Positions 32,751 to 43,339 of a stretch of 64,000 bases of DNA are shown piece after piece (within the stretch, counting starts at the first letter, position 1; each line of letters begins with the position of its first letter). A program made the translations under genes and the position numbers. The notes under the pieces were generated by a model that was not told where the DNA came from, did not search any database, and was given only the letters and a program-made list of their open reading frames with translations. Source of the DNA: Peronospora farinosa (taxonomy: Eukaryota; Oomycota; Peronosporomycetes; Peronosporales; Peronosporaceae); NCBI GenBank assembly GCA_947646735.1, contig CANTFK010000986.1, forward strand, positions 310,001 through 374,000, read 5' to 3'.

Positions 32751-32841
32751 AGCGATTTTTACATTTTGTAAAACATCGCCTAAGAGGTAGAGAGACTTGC
32801 GAGCCGTTTATAAACGCGCCGCTTTAGTCTACTCAACTCTC

Positions 32842-34395
32842 ATGCCACCGAAACGTGGTAAGGCTGATGGGTCGCCTGCAAAGGCACCCATGCAGTCCAG
32901 CACTAAGCGCACGCGCCGCGATTTATCGCAGCCGTCGCAAAGTGCGTCAGGCACTGAGGTGAATCTTCCATCTCACGATAATGTGGATGAAGATCCATCT
33001 CTAATTGAAGACTACGATGAGACCACACCACTGCCATCACCCCAATGTGGCGATGAGCAAAGCGCATTGATGGGACATATGTCCCCATCATTTGAGGCAC
33101 CCGTCCTTGAGGAAGCATCTATGCCTCCTACAAGCGAAGGTAAAACCTCGTCGTCTGCGCCTACGAGCGCAGCGACTAAGACTGAGCACGCTACTTCGAA
33201 AGGAGTAGTCGCGACTCAGTCAGATGTTACTCCTCAAGCTGATGTCTTGACAATCCATAATGGAGAGTCAGACTCAGGTGAGTGTGAGCTGAAAGCTCCA
33301 CCAAGTACACCTTCGTCCTCACTAGACCGCCGTCGCGAGGGCGGCTACGTGAGTGGTGGCTTGCCACCAATGCCACCTCCATCTGAGTGGATGAACTCGG
33401 ATGGGTCTAGTGCAGCGCTTTTGCAGCGTGCCACTATAGACGCTCATAGATTCTATAGCGTCGATCCCTTGTGGAAAAAGCAGGGCAAAGCACTTAATCG
33501 TGCTTTCCCGATTCCAGTCGTGCTGCGTTCTAACGAAACAGCCGACGACTATGAAGCTGAACTTCGGCGCCGTGTTACCTTGCATGAAGATGCAACGAAA
33601 CAGCGGTCGCAGCAAATCAGCTTCGCCATGAAGCGTGCGCATGAATTCTTGGGTGGTAAGCGACCCCCAATTAATTCTCGCCACGCTTCTTCAGCTAGTC
33701 CAGCCGGACCTAGCAGGAAGACGACAGCTGGTGCTGCTTCACATAAGCAGTCACCAGCCCAGGCACGTCAACGCGCAAAGCGTCCACAGGCTCCCACGAG
33801 TCAAAGCTCGTTGGGTAACCCTTCCACTGGACAAGGATTTGGAGCTTTCGCTTCACAAACCGGTGGGCCAACAGCCTTCCAACAAGGAAGCGCGTGTTAC
33901 CTTCCGCGTCCATCAACACAGGTGGTGCCCGATAGGAGTGGCGATTACGCCCACCTACTCGCGGCTGCCTACCCTGCTGCTGTTCAGTCGCAGGCTGAGT
34001 CCGCTGCGCTGAAGAGGCAGGTGACAGATCTCGAGAGTCAAGTCTCGCGACTGACCTCGGATCTGCGTGATGTGAGGGCGAGAGACCGTCAGGGGTATGA
34101 CCGCCTGAAGACCCGTTTGGACATCCTAGAGCGACTGGTGATGAGAGATCCGCGTCAAGCGCGGAGTCCTCCTCGATCACCGAGTCCTCTATCGCCTCGT
34201 TCTTACACGGGAGCCTCTCGGCTTCCTCGTCGCCTGATCGGTCGCGACGCTCGACTCACAGTCGACGTCACCATCGGTCTCGTTAGACCGATGTGGATAT
34301 GTGATCTCTTCTGGATCAACATACCGCTTCAGACGACCCACGTAAAATACGGGGTGCGTCTTCATATACGGTGGGAGAGTGAGCCTATAATTTAG
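32842..34395 (+). CDS. Antisense protein of element A (aORF), coiled-coil C-terminus
   Basis: Uninterrupted frame of 517 codons on the strand opposite to element A's pol, starting with ATG (MPPKRGKADG) 108 bp inside the 3' LTR boundary. The first 200 residues are acidic and Pro/Ser/Thr-rich. The centre (about 205-275) has HRFYSVDPLWKKQ, FPIPVVLRSNETADDYE and a basic patch. A Gln/Ser/Pro linker follows, then a heptad-like segment (about 395-445) with ALKRQVTDLESQVSRLTSDL. The second half overlaps the coding sequence of the chromodomain on the other strand. Element C carries the same frame in broken form. No known domain recognised; it is not gag, protease or envelope-like. The last 60 residues, beyond about 34200, may not belong to the real product. 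Confidence 0.7.
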   Translation: MPPKRGKADGSPAKAPMQSSTKRTRRDLSQPSQSASGTEVNLPSHDNVDEDPSLIEDYDETTPLPSPQCGDEQSALMGHMSPSFEAPVLEEASMPPTSEGKTSSSAPTSAATKTEHATSKGVVATQSDVTPQADVLTIHNGESDSGECELKAPPSTPSSSLDRRREGGYVSGGLPPMPPPSEWMNSDGSSAALLQRATIDAHRFYSVDPLWKKQGKALNRAFPIPVVLRSNETADDYEAELRRRVTLHEDATKQRSQQISFAMKRAHEFLGGKRPPINSRHASSASPAGPSRKTTAGAASHKQSPAQARQRAKRPQAPTSQSSLGNPSTGQGFGAFASQTGGPTAFQQGSACYLPRPSTQVVPDRSGDYAHLLAAAYPAAVQSQAESAALKRQVTDLESQVSRLTSDLRDVRARDRQGYDRLKTRLDILERLVMRDPRQARSPPRSPSPLSPRSYTGASRLPRRLIGRDARLTVDVTIGLVRPMWICDLFWINIPLQTTHVKYGVRLHIRWESEPII

Positions 34396-34803
34396 GTCTC
34401 CAACTTCTTCAACCACTGTGAAGGGCCCAATGAATCGGGGCAATAGCTTAGTAGTACCACCAGGTAGTACAGAGATTGCATGTTTAGGTAGGGTAGCAGT
34501 ACTTAATAGCACTTTGTCCCCAACACTAAAGTGTTCATTGTTTTTGCGACCATGCTGGTCTGCATATTGTTTTTGCTTGTCCTGTGCGCTTGCCATCGCG
34601 TCACGGACTTTACGTGTGATGGCTAATCGCTCATCCACAAAGCGCTGAGCTTCGCTCACGCTTTTAGCATCCAGCTCGCCGATGACGCCTCCAAGAGGTC
34701 GTTCATGGGTCGGCGCTGTTGACAACACTATAGTGTCATCATCAAGGAGCACTGCCATTTCTTGTCGTGCCTCCTCTGTGACACCTATAGGTGTCGTGAC
34801 CAC
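33710..34803 (-). pseudogene. Element A: integrase C-terminal region and chromodomain (frameshifted)
   Basis: Two pieces. The first (34803-34189) has FVDERLAITRKVRDAMA, KVLLSTATLPKHA, PRFIGPFTVVEEVG and HPVFYVGRLKRYV, the integrase tail. The second, in another frame (34180-33710), ends with a chromodomain: FVKRKLQILVQWKGYPTSFD then SWEPVDAL. Element C has the same region in one frame, so a frameshift near 34185 is a lesion of this copy. Chromodomains guide insertion to particular chromatin; the target here is unknown. Confidence 0.87.
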
Positions 34804-34822
34804 TGCTAAGTTAGCAGTGTCA

Positions 34823-35107
34823 CTAAAGCAACCTTGGCCCTCTTTGGCATTCGCACCGAGCGAAGTGAGGGGCCCTCCGCAGTGGCTTCAGTGGCGCACT
34901 GTTTGAAGGTGCAGGCTTTATGCGCTGACACTCTTCGCAAGAGCGAATATAGTTGTCCACCCACCGATATAGGTGGGTCCACCACAATTCCTCTGACACT
35001 CGTAAGAATGTCCTTTCACGGCCCAGATGCCCACTAGATGGTGCATCATGGCACTCGTGAAGTATCATCAGCTTGAGATTTGTGTCATGAGGGACATAGA
35101 TCCTCAA
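34823..35107 (-). pseudogene. Element A: integrase zinc-binding part, catalytic core deleted
   Basis: Contains HECHDAPSSGHLGRERTFL and SCEECQRIKP, the HHCC domain that precedes the integrase core. After NSAPLKPL the sequence jumps to the region equal to 57658 in element C: the segment matching 57134-57657 (524 bp), with the D-D-E catalytic core, is missing. This copy therefore cannot make an active integrase. Confidence 0.9.
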
Positions 35108-35119
35108 GGGATGACAAGG

Positions 35120-35869
35120 TTACAGTTGATGCCATAATAGGCCATCACTGTAACTGAAACGATTTAGTTTCGCTTTGAGGTGCGACGGAAGGGTAACCTT
35201 TCGTCCACCAAAATGATCCAACAGCAGGCGACAATGTTCGTCCTGACTAGAACCCTCCTTTATATCGGAGGCCATTGAGCTCGTAACATGGTAGGCCTTC
35301 ATGGCTGCCAATTTTGACGACTCAACTTGTGCTTTCGCACGAGACACACTATCCTGGTGTCTTGCCTCGAAGTCTGGTCTGCGCGATATCGCGTCAGACA
35401 AGACATTCGACTTACCCGGCTTATATTCAGCTTTGAAATTAAATTCAGAGAAGAATGTTAGCCATCTCGCCATTCTCGTCGAGAGGTGCGGTGAATTTGT
35501 AGCGGTCCACAGTGATGCTTGATCCGTATAAACCACAAAAGGTTTGGTGCCCAAGAGGTGCACCCGAAACTTTACAAGGGCATACTTAATTGAAAGTAGC
35601 TCCTTGTCATGCACAGGGTAATTCAGCTCGGCAGCTTTTAAAAGCCGAGACTGATAAGAAATGACACGGTCAACGCCGTTGTCATCCTTCTGCATGAGCG
35701 CGCTGCCGATTGCAAAATTGCTTGCATCGCAGACGACGCTAAAGGTCTTATCCGCGTCTGACAATGCCAAGACCGGTGCCTCTACAAGAGATTGCTTCAC
35801 TGAAGTGAACGCATCTTCTTGTTCCTTTGACCAAGTCCATTCTGTATCCTTTTTTATAAGGTCAGACAA
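35120..35869 (-). pseudogene. Element A: RNase H domain of pol
   Basis: FSVVCDASNFAIGSALMQKD, YPVHDKELLSIKYALVKFRV, VVYTDQASLWTAT and YKPGKSNVLSDAISRRPD are the usual Ty3/gypsy RNase H landmarks. It is in the same frame as the reverse transcriptase but separated from it by a TAA, and from the integrase piece by another TAA. The same stops occur in element C. Confidence 0.9.
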
Positions 35870-35887
35870 TGGCTTGGTCTGCTCCGC

Positions 35888-37179
35888 TTAATTCTTGCTG
35901 TACTTATGCAAGTAGTTAGCGAGCCCAAGGAATTGGCGCAGATCCTTCACATGTCGTGGGACTGGCCATTCATTTACAGCCTTTACCTTTTCTGGGTCTG
36001 CTCGTACACCATGTGCACCTACGATACAGCCCAGTACCGGTATCTCGGGGACCCCTATGACGCACTTTTGCAAGTTCACGTATAATTGGGCGTCACCCAG
36101 AGTCTGCAACACAGCGTCTAAATGACGATTGTGCGACTCTATTGCGCTCATACCGTCCTCTGCCCTACTATGCACGAATACATCGTCAAAGTAATGGGGC
36201 GCGTAGGCAGGGTGCTGACGCATCACGTGAGCCACCACTCGGTTGAATGTTGCCGGAGCATTTTTCAACCCTTGTGGCATCACAAGCCACTCCCATAGCA
36301 TACCGCTTGGGGTGCTTACTGCCGTTTTGGCTACATCGGTATCTCTCATGAGAACCTGATAGTAGCCATCCTTTAGATCCAACGCGGAAAAGATAGTTGA
36401 CTTTCCCATGGAATTTAACAAAGCATCTTTCCGCGGGATCGGCCTTTGAGCCGGAATGGTGCCCGTGTTCAGTTTATTGTAAGCATGCACCACGCGCCAC
36501 CCACCTGTTGTTTTACGCACACAAAAGGTCGGGCTGCAGTGAGGCGACTTTCTCTCACGTACATATCCCGCCTTAGCTCTCTTGTCGAAGAACTCATCGA
36601 TGTAATCGACTTGATCTTTCGGCAACGGCCATTGCCTGGTCACACAATACTTGGTGCCAGGCTCCAGGTCAATCTCGTGCCTGATGCCCCTATCGGCCGG
36701 CAGGCGGCTCGGCACTTCTGCTGGAAACACATCACGGTGTTTCCACAGAACATCATAGAACGGGCTGTCCTTCAAGGCGTCCCAGCCTTGAGCAGCGAAC
36801 CGTTTCTTTTTGTCGGTCTCCAAGACGCTCTCATCCATTGTGGATGAAGAGAAACAGTTCACCACGTTCTCTTCTGGAACTGGTGCGACTATCTCATGGA
36901 TCTTTCCTTCCTTTAGTTCGTACAGGAACAGATCCCACGTCATCTCCGAGAGATTTACTATCTCCTCGGCAGATTCCAAGACAAGTTGGAGCACCTCAAT
37001 TGAGGATGCCTCCGGCATTTTGTCTTCGACGGCCTCGAACAACTCGTTCGTAGGTCCGTCCTCTTGGACCGAGACTGATCCAAGGGTCACTCGTTTCGAC
37101 GTGCTCTTGATCGTCTTAATACGTCTGGTGCTCGTTCTTCGAGTCACCACGACCTTTGACCTGGAAGAAGGTGTCGTTG
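35888..37179 (-). pseudogene. Element A: reverse transcriptase, interrupted upstream by element B
   Basis: PEASSIEVLQ linker, FPAEVPSRLPADRGIRHEID, SPHCSPTFCVRKTTGGWRVV, KSTIFSALDLKDGYYQ, GLKNAPATFNRVVAHVM and the catalytic HYFDDVFVHS (FDD rather than YVDD/YIDD). The reading frame is cut at 37179/37180 by insertion of element B; the missing upstream part resumes at 49471. A stop follows YLHKYSKN at 35888. Confidence 0.92.
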
Positions 37180-38538
37180 TGTGGTGGAGTGGGATTCGCA
37201 AAATTGCTGATGCGATCCCAACTCTCCACTGGCGCCCGGACGACCGACTAACGGAGGGGGTACCCCGATTCCGTGTGTATAGCCTTCCTCACCTTGTGTA
37301 CCCGTCGGTAGGGCGGGTTGCTCTCTTCTCGGTAGACTTGAGTCGATGTTGAACTTGATTGTGTTAGGGATAGGTGGGGGGGGGGGGCGATCGCGTGGAA
37401 TTCCTCACACGATCGCAGTTGTTCTTGGGGTGCTCTGTTTGAGTCGCCCTGATCTCCCTTGAGATCGCCTTGTCCAAAAATGTAGATACTTGATCCGCTT
37501 GCCTTCTGAACACTTGAGCCGTCTCGCGATCTTGTATCTGGACTTCTTAGTCCTCTGCGTCCAATCGCAGCTTGAGTTGTTTTGTTGAGAATTCTTGCAA
37601 TCCCTGGCCAAACAATCCAGGGATATGACTTGCGTAGTAGGTAGACTTCCTTGAGACGTCGGGAGGCCAAAGAATCCAGCCCGGAAGAGAAGTCGACACG
37701 TGTACTTAGAAGCAAATTGAACTCTGTTAATGTTAACCAATCAAATACCAAAACCTATGATCTTGACTATCTGTAGCTCAGGATCTGTTGCCACGTATCG
37801 CCCTTTCGGAAAAATCAGATCTTGTAATGTGGTCCACTCCAATATAGCCGCGATCTGAATCGCTACCTCACTCGGATATAATACCATTTTAGTACCAGAT
37901 CGCGGTACTAAATAATTAATACCAGATCGCGGTACTAAATAATTAATACCAGATCGCGGTACTAAATAATTAATATCGGATCGTGATACTAATAATTAGT
38001 ACCTGATCGCGGTACTAAATAATTAATATCGGATCGCGGTACTAATAATTAATATCGGATCGCGGTACTAATAATTAAAATCGGATCGCGATACTAATAA
38101 TTAGCATCGGATCGCGATCCGCCGGATCACAACTTGTCCTCTTCACCGTTTCTCAGGTCATGTGAGATAGTTCATCTATGTGACATGTCATATCCACCAT
38201 TCCAGTCCTCCATAGCGACGTGATCCACACCAGACCGTCCTCCACATGCTTGGATGTACCCATCTTCCTCCCTAGCGACCGCGTTCACGCGGATCGCCAT
38301 CGGAAATACTGGAGATCGCAATAGCGTAGTTCCTAGGCCATATTTGACCCCACATAGAAGTGCAAACTACACCATTCACTGTTTTCCATCCCATTTGACA
38401 TCATCTTAAAACCTTTCTGCGAGATCGCGACTCATCAATATTGGCCGCGAGATCGCGACTCATTAATATTGGCCATTTCGGACTTAACCGAAAATATGCG
38501 ATCACACTTGGCGAAATTCACTCTTTCACTTCGCCACA
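37180..38538 (-). repeat. LTR of element B, left copy (3' LTR)
   Basis: 1359 bp, plus-strand ends TGTGGTGGAG ... CTTCGCCACA. Contains a 12-G run (37376-37387), a tandem array (about 37885-38120) and a doubled phrase GCGAGATCGCGACTCAT near 38420-38462. Right flank on the minus strand reads GCAGGGGACGAT, a polypurine tract. Confidence 0.96.
37885..38120. repeat. Tandem array in element B LTR, core CCAGATCGCGGTACTAA
   Basis: About nine units of 24-27 bp, each pairing a GATCGCG or GATCGTG core with an ATAATTAAT spacer, e.g. CAGATCGCGGTACTAAATAA. The matching array in the right LTR (about 48795-49050) has one more unit. Later units change CCAGATCGCG to CGGATCGCG. No spacer-repeat-spacer variation of CRISPR type. 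Confidence 0.93.
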
Positions 38539-38623
38539 ATCGTCCCCTGCACCGATAGCCCACATACAGTGTTGGCCTAACTGTGCACTGTCTCGCTTCA
38601 CTCTTCTCGTCACTTCGTCCCTT

Positions 38624-39827
38624 ATGGCCAGATCTACACCCGAAAACGATCGCCACCCCCAAACTGGTGTGCTCGTTACGCGCGATCCAACGATGGGTTC
38701 CTCTACCGGATCGCGTATCTTGCTCCCGTCTACCCGGATAATCCCTCCTCCCGTTGCAGATCGTCAGAACGCGATCTCGTTGGTTTCTTCATTGTATGAC
38801 CGCCTGGAAAGCCCAGGATACCATCGTGGGAAGCTATCACTCCATGGAAAATGCCTTGCAGGAGCAGGAATTTCGTGGAAATCAGCTGGAGACGGAACTC
38901 AACTCGTATCACGAGTTGGTGCCTCGACTGTGCACATTCGTCTTGCGTCGAGATGAAGAGTTGCGTCAACAACTTGATGCCGCTCTCCACATGGCCGAAG
39001 GTCTCGACGAAGAACTGAACCAGCTAACGGATCAGTCTCAGGAGATCGCCGATCTGAAGAATGCCTTGTTTCGAGCCAATGCAGAGAAATATCGCCTGCA
39101 GGATAAATTCCGCCGTGAGGCGGCCAATCGTCAGCGAACTCTGGAAGGAAAATTCCGGCAGCAGATCGCGTCCCTCCAACAGCAACTGGACTCCATCCTC
39201 GCACAGCGTAATACGGCAGACAGTGCTTTGGCCGCTGAAATTCGACGCATGAAAAGCAGGGCATCCAAGTACAAGAAAGCTCGTTTTCAGGCCCAGCAAG
39301 CCGCGAAACAATTGCAAGAGACACTGAGCGCGCTCAAGCTTGATCATGATCGCCTCCTGAGTACGAGTATTCGGAACGACGCAGCTTTGGATCGACTTCG
39401 TACTGAAGTTGCAGATCGAGAGGCAGAGCGCGATCTGGCCATCCAGGATCGAGATTTACTTCGTTCGCATTTGGCAGAATTGGCTACGGGCTTACTTCCT
39501 TCTCCGACTAGCCTTCTCGCGCTTTCCAATCCTTCGTCACCCAATCGCAAACGTGCGTCATCTTCACCGACTCTGGACGTCCCCTGTAAACGTCCCCGCA
39601 GCGCTTCCGGTACTTCTGCTCAATCTGCGACCTCGGAGGGATCTGGCATTCCAGCGCGATCTGGTACTCCGGCGCGATCTGATACTTCGACGCGATCTGA
39701 TACTTCAGCGCGATCTAGTACTTCGGCGCGATCTGGTACTCCGGCGGATCTGGTACTCCGGCGCGATCTGTACTCCGGCGCGATCTGGGTCTTCGGCGCG
39801 ATCTGGTACTCCACCGCGATCTGGTAA
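38624..39827 (+). pseudogene. Antisense protein of element B (aORF), coiled coil plus repeat tail, one frameshift
   Basis: Frame opposite to element B's pol, between pol and the 3' LTR. It begins MARSTPENDRHPQTG at 38624; near 38800 the frame changes after SLYDRLE and continues AQDTIVGSYHSMENAL. About 200 residues of heptad-like sequence follow (RLQDKFRREAANRQRTLEGK, IRRMKSRASKYKKARFQAQQ, LKLDHDRLLSTSIRND), then a Ser/Pro/Lys segment with a nuclear-signal-like run (CKRPRS) and a repeat tail of ARSGTP/ARSDTS units. The initiator-like phrase TTCACTCTTCTCGTCACTTC lies just upstream (38598-38617). No known family recognised. Confidence 0.65.
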
Positions 39828-39950
39828 TTTAACGCGATCTGGTACTTCGACGCGATCAGAAATTCGGCGCAATCCGGTATTTCGGCACAGTCTAATACTT
39901 GGCGCGATCTGGTACTCCGGCAAATCTGGTACTTCAGCGCGATTTGATTT
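39650..39950 (+). repeat. 18-bp tandem repeat in the aORF of element B, core GCGCGATCTGG
   Basis: Repeated units of the type GCGATCTGGTACTTCGGC, about 15 copies, coding ARSGTS-like hexapeptides in one frame. The core is the reverse complement of CCAGATCGCGC, i.e. the same core as the LTR array. Units become less regular towards 39950. Confidence 0.9.
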
Positions 39951-40160
39951 CATCTCCTCAGCATTCAATACAATTTCACTGTTTTCGTTTCATTCTTTTG
40001 GTCGTTCTTGCAATTGTCTTCTTGTTTTTTGGGCCTTTACAGCCGCGATCTGGTCTTTCAGACTTTCGATCGACACTCAAGTTCACATATATCCTAGTTC
40101 CCCCAGCTATACAACCATCTTGTACAGCCATTTCCACTCTCCGTAAGCGAAATAACCAAT

Positions 40161-40802
40161 TCACAAATCTTCAGCCTTCTCCTCTTCATGAGACTGCATA
40201 ACTTCGAAACGATTACGGCGAACTTGTTCGCGCTCAAATTCCTGCAACAATGCCCCACAATTTAGATCCGCTTCATCAACCCACGATGGATCGGTATAAC
40301 CCTTCCAGTAAACCTTAAATTGACGATGCACCCGTCCAAAACGAGTTTTTCTGCCGGATCGCATACCCGCAATCTTCTCCACTTCGAACTCGTTATCTCC
40401 CAGTTGCCGCTCCCAGCTATCTTCCGGCAGAAGTGCCTCGTCGAAATCAAAACGATCTTCTTCTTCCACCGTCAACAACTGCTTCTGGCGGTCGGGGAAT
40501 ACTTTTACACATTTCAGCTTGGATATATGCACGATCGGGAATAATCGATACGGCGTGCCAGCGATCTCCAGGAGAACAGCGTGATCACCACACACTTCAC
40601 TCACTCGAAAAGGTCCATGCCACATATGTGCTAATTTTCGAGCAAATCCTTCCTTCACTCGATCTAGGTATAACCAAACTTGGGTACCAGGCTTGATCTC
40701 GTGAGGTTGTAAATCTTCATTATGCTGATCCGCTCGAGTCTGGATAGCCATTTTAAGTCGCTCGTTGACTACATCTCGGGCTCGCTGATAGTGTTGTTGC
40801 AC
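40161..40802 (-). pseudogene. Element B: integrase C-terminal region and chromodomain-like end
   Basis: QQHYQRARDVVNERLKMAIQ, KPGTQVWLYLDRVKEGFARK, LAHMWHGPFRVSEV and VHISKLKCVKVFPD mark the integrase tail. The end has EFEVEKIAGMRSGRK and HRQFKVYWKGYTDPSWVDEA, a chromodomain-like module. It overlaps the upstream pol frame by 34 bp in a different frame; the join around 40800 reads as a one-base frameshift within GDIM/VQQH. Confidence 0.85.
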
Positions 40803-43312
40803 ATGATATCGCCATCGGCGAGGTTCGCGATCCGACGCCTAGTACTCCCTAATGGTAATGTAGCTTCCAACGTAGATCTCGGGTTCCAACCATGAATCAA
40901 GAAAAATGGCGTTTCGCCGCGCACCCGATCTTGGGCGGTATTGATTGCGAAAGTTAGACGTTCGGCATACTCATCCCAGTCTTGTTGATTAACGTCAGAG
41001 ACATACATCTTTAATGCACGAGTCAGAGTTTGCACCATACGTTCCGCAGTCCCATTCGATTGAGGGCGATATGCCATCGTTGCCCTTTGCTTTTGCCCAA
41101 TAAGTCGATTAAACGCACGAAAAAAATCCGACATAAATCCAGGTTCCCGATCGTGCCGTATCGCTTCACTCGCACCGAATCGTCGAAAGACACACTCCTC
41201 GTAATTCTCGGCGATCGTCTGAGCTGTTCTAGATTTGCTCGCCTTGGCAACCACATAGCCCGAAAAGAGATCGACCCAGATCAATAATTCAGTGTTGCCT
41301 TTGAAAGATCTAGGCAGCGACGGAATATGATCCATGGCAATAATCTGGAACGGATAAGTAGCTTGTAAATTTCCCGGAGACTCTCCATTAATAACCGGAC
41401 GTCCTTTTCCAGTCTCGCAGTCAGTGCATTCGCTCACATATCGTTGTACACTGCGATACAAGCCTCTCCAATGAAAACGAGATCGGATCCGTTGATACGT
41501 CCTACCGATTCCCTGGTGCCCTCCTTCCAAACTGGCATGGTAGTGATGTAGAAAATCTTTCTGAAGAGTTTCTGGCACCACCAAACGAGCAATTCCATCG
41601 CTATCTTCCGAATTTTTCACAGCTCCCGGGCAAAAAAATAGAATATCGCTTTCATCCACCTCATAATCACTTGCAATCTTGGCGCATGACTTCGCTTCTT
41701 CCATACTGAGATTCGTTATACCACCAATCAGAAAAATCTTTAGGTTAGCGATCCAACATTCCTCATCTTGAGCTTGTAGTATACGTTCACTTCGCATTTG
41801 CTGCACAAATTCTTCTTGCAAGATCTCGGGTGGTTGACGTCTTCTCCGGGTTGATCTGGTAATCGCAGCAACTTTAACCACCGATTCGGTCTGTTTCGGC
41901 TTCAACAACTCATCCAGTCTATTAAGAGTAATGAGATCTTGGCGATCTCCTTCCGAAGTGATGACCACACCTTGTTCCTTCTGTAAAGCAGTACTCGCCA
42001 GTCGATCTGCACTTTGGTTCCAGTCGCGTTTCATATGTAAGAACTCATGGATCGGCCATGATCGAAGCTTCTCCATTGCTTTCTGTCGCAACAACTGCAG
42101 TCCAGGAGCCTTGCAATCGATTTCACCCCGCATCTGTCGAATCACTAGGTTGGAGTCGCCACAAATGATAACTCGTCCCCTAGTCTGATTCTCCAACAGA
42201 TCAAAGCCTAATAGTAAACCCCGATATTCGGCTTCGTTCACTGTTAAGTCCGTTGCATATTCCGATGCAGCAGCCACAATAGTCCACTCCGGAAGTTTCC
42301 ATATTATCGCACTGTATGATCCACCCTTTCGCTTGGTTCGTGCCGATCCATCGAAACTGACGACCAAGAGGCTTTCATCTTCTTCCACCGTAGGCGGTGG
42401 CATACTTAAAGTTTGCCTTGGCTGTTTCCGGGGAGCGATCGCGATCAACACTTCATCGACTTCTTTACGAGGAGTTACACTTGCAGCCAGGGCACCAAGT
42501 ATTTCATCTTCGCCCTTTTCACATCTCTTGATCTCCAAAGTCCAGGTCGATAATAGTGCGGCCCACCTACCTAGCCTGCCATTGAGACCGGAGGATTGCA
42601 CCAACCAGGCCATCGTCGAGAAACGCGTAAGAACTTTAATCTCTCGCGAGACTAGCATGCAATAACATATATCCAAAATCCGAAGTAATGCTAGTATCTC
42701 CTTCTCGACCATTCCGTAATTGATCTCATTAGGCTTCAGCGTTCTGCTTGTAAACGTAACTGGCCAATATGTGCCATCATACTCCTGCAACAAAGCTGCT
42801 GAAACTGCCCATTTACTCGCATATACGACAATTACCGGAGGCCGATCTGGATCGAAGTGTCTGAGGATCGGGGTATTAGCGATCTTGGCTTTCAGCATGG
42901 TAAATGCGATCATCGATTTTTCCCATCGAGTCCGTCCTTCTGGATCTGGATCGTCCCCAATATCGAACTTTTGATCTGAATCATTCCTGGTTGCGACAGT
43001 CGAATCCAATGCATTCATCTTATCAGAACAGCGGATTTCATGGAAATCTGCTTCCCTTAATTCATACAGCACTGACGCATAAATCGCAAAGTCTTCGACA
43101 AATCGGCTATAGTAATTCAAGCTTCCCAGAAACGATTGCATCGATCGCAACGTTTTTGGGAACGGAATATTCACCAGCGATCCCAAATCCTTTGGATGAG
43201 CTTCTATTCCTGCAAGTGAGACTTGATGACCCAGGTAGTCCACCTTACGTCGTCCCCAAAAACTTTTAGCGAGACTGATCGACAAATTCCATTCGTTGCA
43301 TACTTCTAACAA
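40769..43312 (-). pseudogene. Element B: RT thumb, RNase H, second RNase H and integrase
   Basis: 847-codon frame. In order: connection segment YLGHQVSLAGIEAHPKDLGS, RNase H 1 (PPVIVVYASKWAVSAALLQE, YGMVEKEILALL), a second, archaeal/plant-type RNase H (LLVVSFDGSARTKRKGG, VNEAEYRGLLLGFDLL, IICGDSNLVIRQMRGE, HMKRDWNQSADRLA), integrase zinc-binding site (HHYHASLEGGHQGIG, CTDCETG), and integrase core (IIAMDHIPSLP, VFRRFGASEAIRHDREPGFM, RPQSNGTAERMVQTL). RNase H 1 has a Tyr-Ala-Ser where most elements have Asp-Ala-Ser, so its first catalytic Asp is changed, whereas the second RNase H keeps D, E and D. The integrase keeps all three acidic residues. Confidence 0.92.
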
Positions 43313-43339
43313 TCGCTTTACCTTATCATATAAGGAGGC

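Noticed and set aside
37248..37751. Frames inside the LTR of element B (also at 48156-48656)
   Set aside because: Open by chance within a non-coding LTR; present in both LTR copies only because these are duplicates.
37885..38120. Regular repeats that could be taken for a CRISPR array
   Set aside because: Units are contiguous with no unique spacers, lie inside an LTR of a eukaryotic retrotransposon, and no Cas-like gene is near.
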